A stretch of 64,000 bases of DNA, from contig JAJFIQ010000019.1 in assembly GCA_021774785.1 (NCBI GenBank), forward strand, positions 124,001 through 188,000, in the 5' to 3' direction. This document shows, in pieces, positions 61,142-64,000 of the stretch (position 1 is its first letter; each line of letters starts with the position of its first letter). Below the pieces are notes generated by a model, which worked only from the letters and a program-made list of their open reading frames with translations, had not been told where the DNA came from and did no database searches. This DNA comes from Emcibacter sp. GTDB lineage: Bacteria > Pseudomonadota > Alphaproteobacteria > Sphingomonadales > Emcibacteraceae. The position numbers were made by a program, and so were the translations under genes.

Positions 61142-63457
61142 ATGACTCACCTAAAGCAGATAGCACCAGCATTCATCGCGTTAGCGGCTTCGCTTGGTTA
61201 CCCACATTCGGTACTAGCGCAGACCTTGGAAGCGGCAACTAGCAATGACTTCTATTTGGATGAAATTGTTGTGACGGCCCGTAAGCGTGCCGAAAACGTT
61301 CAGGACACACCGATATCAATTACGGTGTTTAGATCAAAGGACCTTGAGGCCCGTCAAATTGTGAATGTGGGGCAAATTGCTGACTTTACGCCTAATCTCA
61401 CAATTAACACATCTGCGGCGTTCTCGGGGAGTTCGGCGACACCTGCTATTTTCTTGCGAGGTGTTGGTCAGGTTGATTTTTCGTTAAATACTGACCCAGG
61501 TGTTGGTTTGTATGTTGATGGTGTATATATTTCAAGGGCTGTTGGTGGATTAATTGATCTTGTTGATATTGAGCGTATTGAAGTCCTTCGTGGCCCGCAA
61601 GGAACGCTCTTCGGACGCAATACAATTGGCGGCGCAGTAAGTGTGACCACCAAAGCTCCAACAGATGAGTTTGGCGGCCGCTTAAAGTTAACGACCGGCT
61701 CTGATAATCGTATCTTGGTTCAAGGTCTTGTGAATGCGCCTCTTGGCGAAAACCTAAACTCTCGTCTTGCTGCGAATTATCACAAACGAGATGGTTATGT
61801 GGACCGCCCAGACGGGGTTAGTTTGGGTGACGATAACAGCTTTTCAATTCGTGGTACTGTAGCATACACGCCTGCCGAAAATTTATCCGTAACGCTCTCG
61901 GTTGATTACACGCGTGAGCGCGAAGAATCCGCACCATTTATTTTAACGAGTTTAGATCCAAACGCGCCATTTTCTGGTTTCCATAATGCTGTGATTGCAC
62001 CACTTATTGACCCAAGTCTCGCGAGCCCATTCGGCCCATTGGGCCCGCCAAGTGCTTGTTTTATAGGTGCGAGTAATCCAGCGTGTTTCAATGAAGAATC
62101 TGTACCTGTGGGCGTGCAAGGCGTGAATAATGGTACCTTGCCGTCGCAATCGGATATTGACGTGTTTGGTGCGTCGTTAATTATCGAATACGATCTCAAT
62201 GAGAGTATAACCCTCAAGTCAATTTCTGCTTATCGTGATCTTGATAGTTTTTCAACTAATGAGCCTGATAGCTCGCCAGTTGCCGTAAACTCAACGCAAG
62301 ATGATTTTACCTATAATCAGTTCAGTCAGGAATTACAGTTTTTAGGAACAAGTTTTGATAACCGTTTAGAGTGGATTTTGGGGGGATATTTTTTCACTGA
62401 AGAAGGTATCAATAAAAACTTTGTGAAATTCTCAGTTATTGAAATTTTGAGTGGTGGCCTCGTCGAAAACCAATCTATTGCAGGGTTTGGTCAGGCAACC
62501 TACGCCATTACAGACCGTCTTAAATTAACCACCGGTTTGCGTTGGACAGAAGATAGCCGAGACTTTACACCGGATCAACGCGTGACTCGAGATATTGCAG
62601 CGGGAATTCCGGTTGGCACGCCGCTACTACCAAATGTAAAGGCGAGTGCGAAATCTAACGATTTCACGCCCATGATCAATGTGAGTTATGATCTGAGTGA
62701 TGATGTAAATACTTATGCAACCTATTCTCAGGGATTTAAGTCTGGTGGATTTACCCAACGCGTATTCCCACCAATTTTCCCCGCGCCTGGGCAAAATCCA
62801 GCGGATGTCATACCGGCCTTTGATCCAGAAACTGTCGATACTTACGAAGTTGGTTTTAAATCGCAGTTTTTTGACAATCGCATGCAGTTAAATGCGGCAG
62901 CCTTCCAAACTAATTACAAGGATACTCAAATCAATGTTCAAGTCGGTATCGCACCGACAACACAGAACGCGGCTGCGGCGACGATTAAAGGTTTTGAAGT
63001 TGAATTTCAGGCAGCGCTTTCTGAAGGGTTCCGGTTGAATTTTGGGGCGGGTTATCTGGATGCTAATTACGACGAACTTGATGCAACAGTCGATCCAAGG
63101 ATCACGTTGAACAGCCGCTTGCCGGGTACATCCGAATGGACGATAAGCGGCGGCGCAAGTTATCGTCATCAAATGGGTGACATGGGATTCCTCACAGCGC
63201 GCGCAGATTTCAGCTATCGTAGTGCGTTCTTTTTCGATGCCAATAACGAGATCGGCGAAGATGGTTATACGGTCGTCAATTTAGGTCTTAATTGGGAAAG
63301 CATCGATGGAAATTGGACGGGCAGTATTTTCGGAACCAACGTTACTGACGAAATCTACGCTGTCTCAGGCGCGTCTATCTTAAACCCTGGCGGTTTCCAA
63401 CAAGCGTCTTTTGCCAGAGGCGCAGAATGGGGTCTCAGTGTTACACGTAACTTTTAG
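61142..63457 (+). CDS. TonB-dependent outer membrane receptor
   Basis: A 771-residue receptor with a signal peptide (to about residue 26), a TonB-box-like DEIVVTARKRAENVQDTPIS, a plug domain with the RGVGQ and IERIEVLRGPQGTLFGRN motifs (about residues 35-165), and a 22-strand barrel that ends in an aromatic residue (VTRNF). It resembles the sphingomonad and marine alphaproteobacterial receptors for organic compounds. The substrate is unknown; the nitrilase-like gene downstream and truncated AraC regulator upstream suggest uptake of an aromatic or nitrile compound. AAAGGAG lies before the ATG. Confidence 0.93.
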   Translation: MTHLKQIAPAFIALAASLGYPHSVLAQTLEAATSNDFYLDEIVVTARKRAENVQDTPISITVFRSKDLEARQIVNVGQIADFTPNLTINTSAAFSGSSATPAIFLRGVGQVDFSLNTDPGVGLYVDGVYISRAVGGLIDLVDIERIEVLRGPQGTLFGRNTIGGAVSVTTKAPTDEFGGRLKLTTGSDNRILVQGLVNAPLGENLNSRLAANYHKRDGYVDRPDGVSLGDDNSFSIRGTVAYTPAENLSVTLSVDYTREREESAPFILTSLDPNAPFSGFHNAVIAPLIDPSLASPFGPLGPPSACFIGASNPACFNEESVPVGVQGVNNGTLPSQSDIDVFGASLIIEYDLNESITLKSISAYRDLDSFSTNEPDSSPVAVNSTQDDFTYNQFSQELQFLGTSFDNRLEWILGGYFFTEEGINKNFVKFSVIEILSGGLVENQSIAGFGQATYAITDRLKLTTGLRWTEDSRDFTPDQRVTRDIAAGIPVGTPLLPNVKASAKSNDFTPMINVSYDLSDDVNTYATYSQGFKSGGFTQRVFPPIFPAPGQNPADVIPAFDPETVDTYEVGFKSQFFDNRMQLNAAAFQTNYKDTQINVQVGIAPTTQNAAAATIKGFEVEFQAALSEGFRLNFGAGYLDANYDELDATVDPRITLNSRLPGTSEWTISGGASYRHQMGDMGFLTARADFSYRSAFFFDANNEIGEDGYTVVNLGLNWESIDGNWTGSIFGTNVTDEIYAVSGASILNPGGFQQASFARGAEWGLSVTRNF

Positions 63458-63528
63458 ATCTATTTGTGGTTCCTGATGAGTCGGGAGACAAATTCAAATC
63501 TCAACAAAAATAGCGGAAGTGAGCGAAT

Positions 63529-64000
63529 ATGACACATAAAAAACCTTTGAAAGTTGCTGCGGTACAGGCGGCCCCTATCTTCTTCGATTTACAAGCTTGC
63601 TTGAAGAAGGCGGCCAGACTGACAGCGGAAGCAAAAAAAGAGGGATGTGAGCTGATTGCCTTTGGTGAGGCTTGGTTCCCCGGCTATCCTTTTCAAATAT
63701 GGCTTGGGGCTCCGGCATGGAGCATGCAATATACTATTCCTTATTTCGAAAATTCCATGGAAGTCGGATCCTCTGAATTTGAACAACTATGTTCAATAGC
63801 TCGTAAAAATAAAATTATGATTTCAGCGGGTATTTCAGAAAGAGATGGCGGCAGTCTTTATTTGAGTCAGATACTCATTGATAATAAAGGCGAGGTCGTT
63901 TCACTTCGCCGCAAACTCAAACCCACCCATGTCGAGCGTTCGATTTTTGGTGAGGGCTATGGTGAAGATCTGGTGGTGAGTGACACTGAAATTGGGCGCA
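63529..64000 (+). CDS. Nitrilase / carbon-nitrogen hydrolase family protein (partial)
   Basis: The first 157 codons of a carbon-nitrogen hydrolase run off the window. VAAVQAAPIFFD begins the fold, the catalytic Glu is in AFGEAWFPGYPF (near residue 48), and the catalytic Lys is in LRRKLKPTHVERSIFGEG (near residue 135); the Cys lies beyond the window. The EAWFPGYP and THVER motifs resemble aromatic or aliphatic nitrilases and cyanide hydratases more than amidases. GGAAG precedes the ATG, and the gene follows the TonB receptor by 71 bases. Confidence 0.88.
   Translation, partial: MTHKKPLKVAAVQAAPIFFDLQACLKKAARLTAEAKKEGCELIAFGEAWFPGYPFQIWLGAPAWSMQYTIPYFENSMEVGSSEFEQLCSIARKNKIMISAGISERDGGSLYLSQILIDNKGEVVSLRRKLKPTHVERSIFGEGYGEDLVVSDTEIGR

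Noticed and set aside
1-64000. CRISPR arrays, rRNA operons and prophage genes
   Set aside because: No regularly spaced direct repeats, rRNA-like segments, or phage structural genes were seen anywhere in the window.

Overview
The window looks like a chromosomal segment of a flagellated, probably marine alphaproteobacterium of moderate to low GC. The clade call rests on FlbT, FlaF and FliX (regulators restricted to this class), short flagellins of about 280 residues, DUF2336, DUF4170 and DUF6468 proteins, a DksA with most zinc cysteines lost, a class I PHA synthase, and several TTAA-N7-TTAA or TTAACCAT sites of the CtrA type. A relative of Kordiimonadales, Emcibacterales or Sneathiellales would fit; I cannot place it more closely from sequence reading alone.

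Layout. 1-19.2 kb is mixed core: a secreted serine hydrolase, argC, a gamma-class carbonic anhydrase, an AhpD-like protein, ompW (with an FNR/FixK box and a hairpin that would bury its ribosome binding site), a structured leader or sRNA before phoH, mlaC, cytochrome c, an AGCS amino-acid symporter, a DUF2336 protein, a large coiled-coil membrane protein, a response regulator with an HPt partner, a MoxR/VWA pair, and a TPR-glycosyltransferase like the Caulobacter flagellin glycosyltransferase FlmG. 19.3-35.5 kb is a flagellin and flagellin-glycosylation island: flbT-flaF-flagellin-flaG, two SpsF-like cytidylyltransferases, pseB, pseC, a PseH-like acetyltransferase, a PseG-like hydrolase, a pseudaminic-acid-associated methylase, other methyltransferases, a WbqC protein, a DegT aminotransferase and two tandem flagellins. 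No PseI (NeuB-like) synthase and no canonical PseF are present.

35.5-51.4 kb carries basal body and motor genes: flgI-flgJ-flgN and flgF-flgG-flgA-flgH on the minus strand, each with a sigma-54 type promoter; fliX and dksA; then fliL-fliM-DUF6468-motE, cheZ, two consecutive MotB-like genes (one lacking the ion-binding Asp) and a 958-residue TPR protein. No motA is present. 51.4-58.7 kb is metabolic core (phaC, aminotransferase, hom, glpX, recJ), ending in tRNA-Glu and tRNA-Met.

From tRNA-Met to the right edge the window turns into an accessory region. An IS3 remnant abuts an intact IS6-family element, which has landed in or recombined with a second IS6 element. That second element in turn has cut off the DNA-binding end of an AraC-family regulator. 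Beyond it lie a TonB-dependent receptor and the start of a nitrilase-family gene that runs off the window.

The genes suggest CtrA and sigma-54 control of flagellum assembly, post-transcriptional flagellin control by FlbT and FlaF, and flagellin decorated with a nonulosonic-acid-type sugar. All functional calls are by reading motifs; no database search was run.
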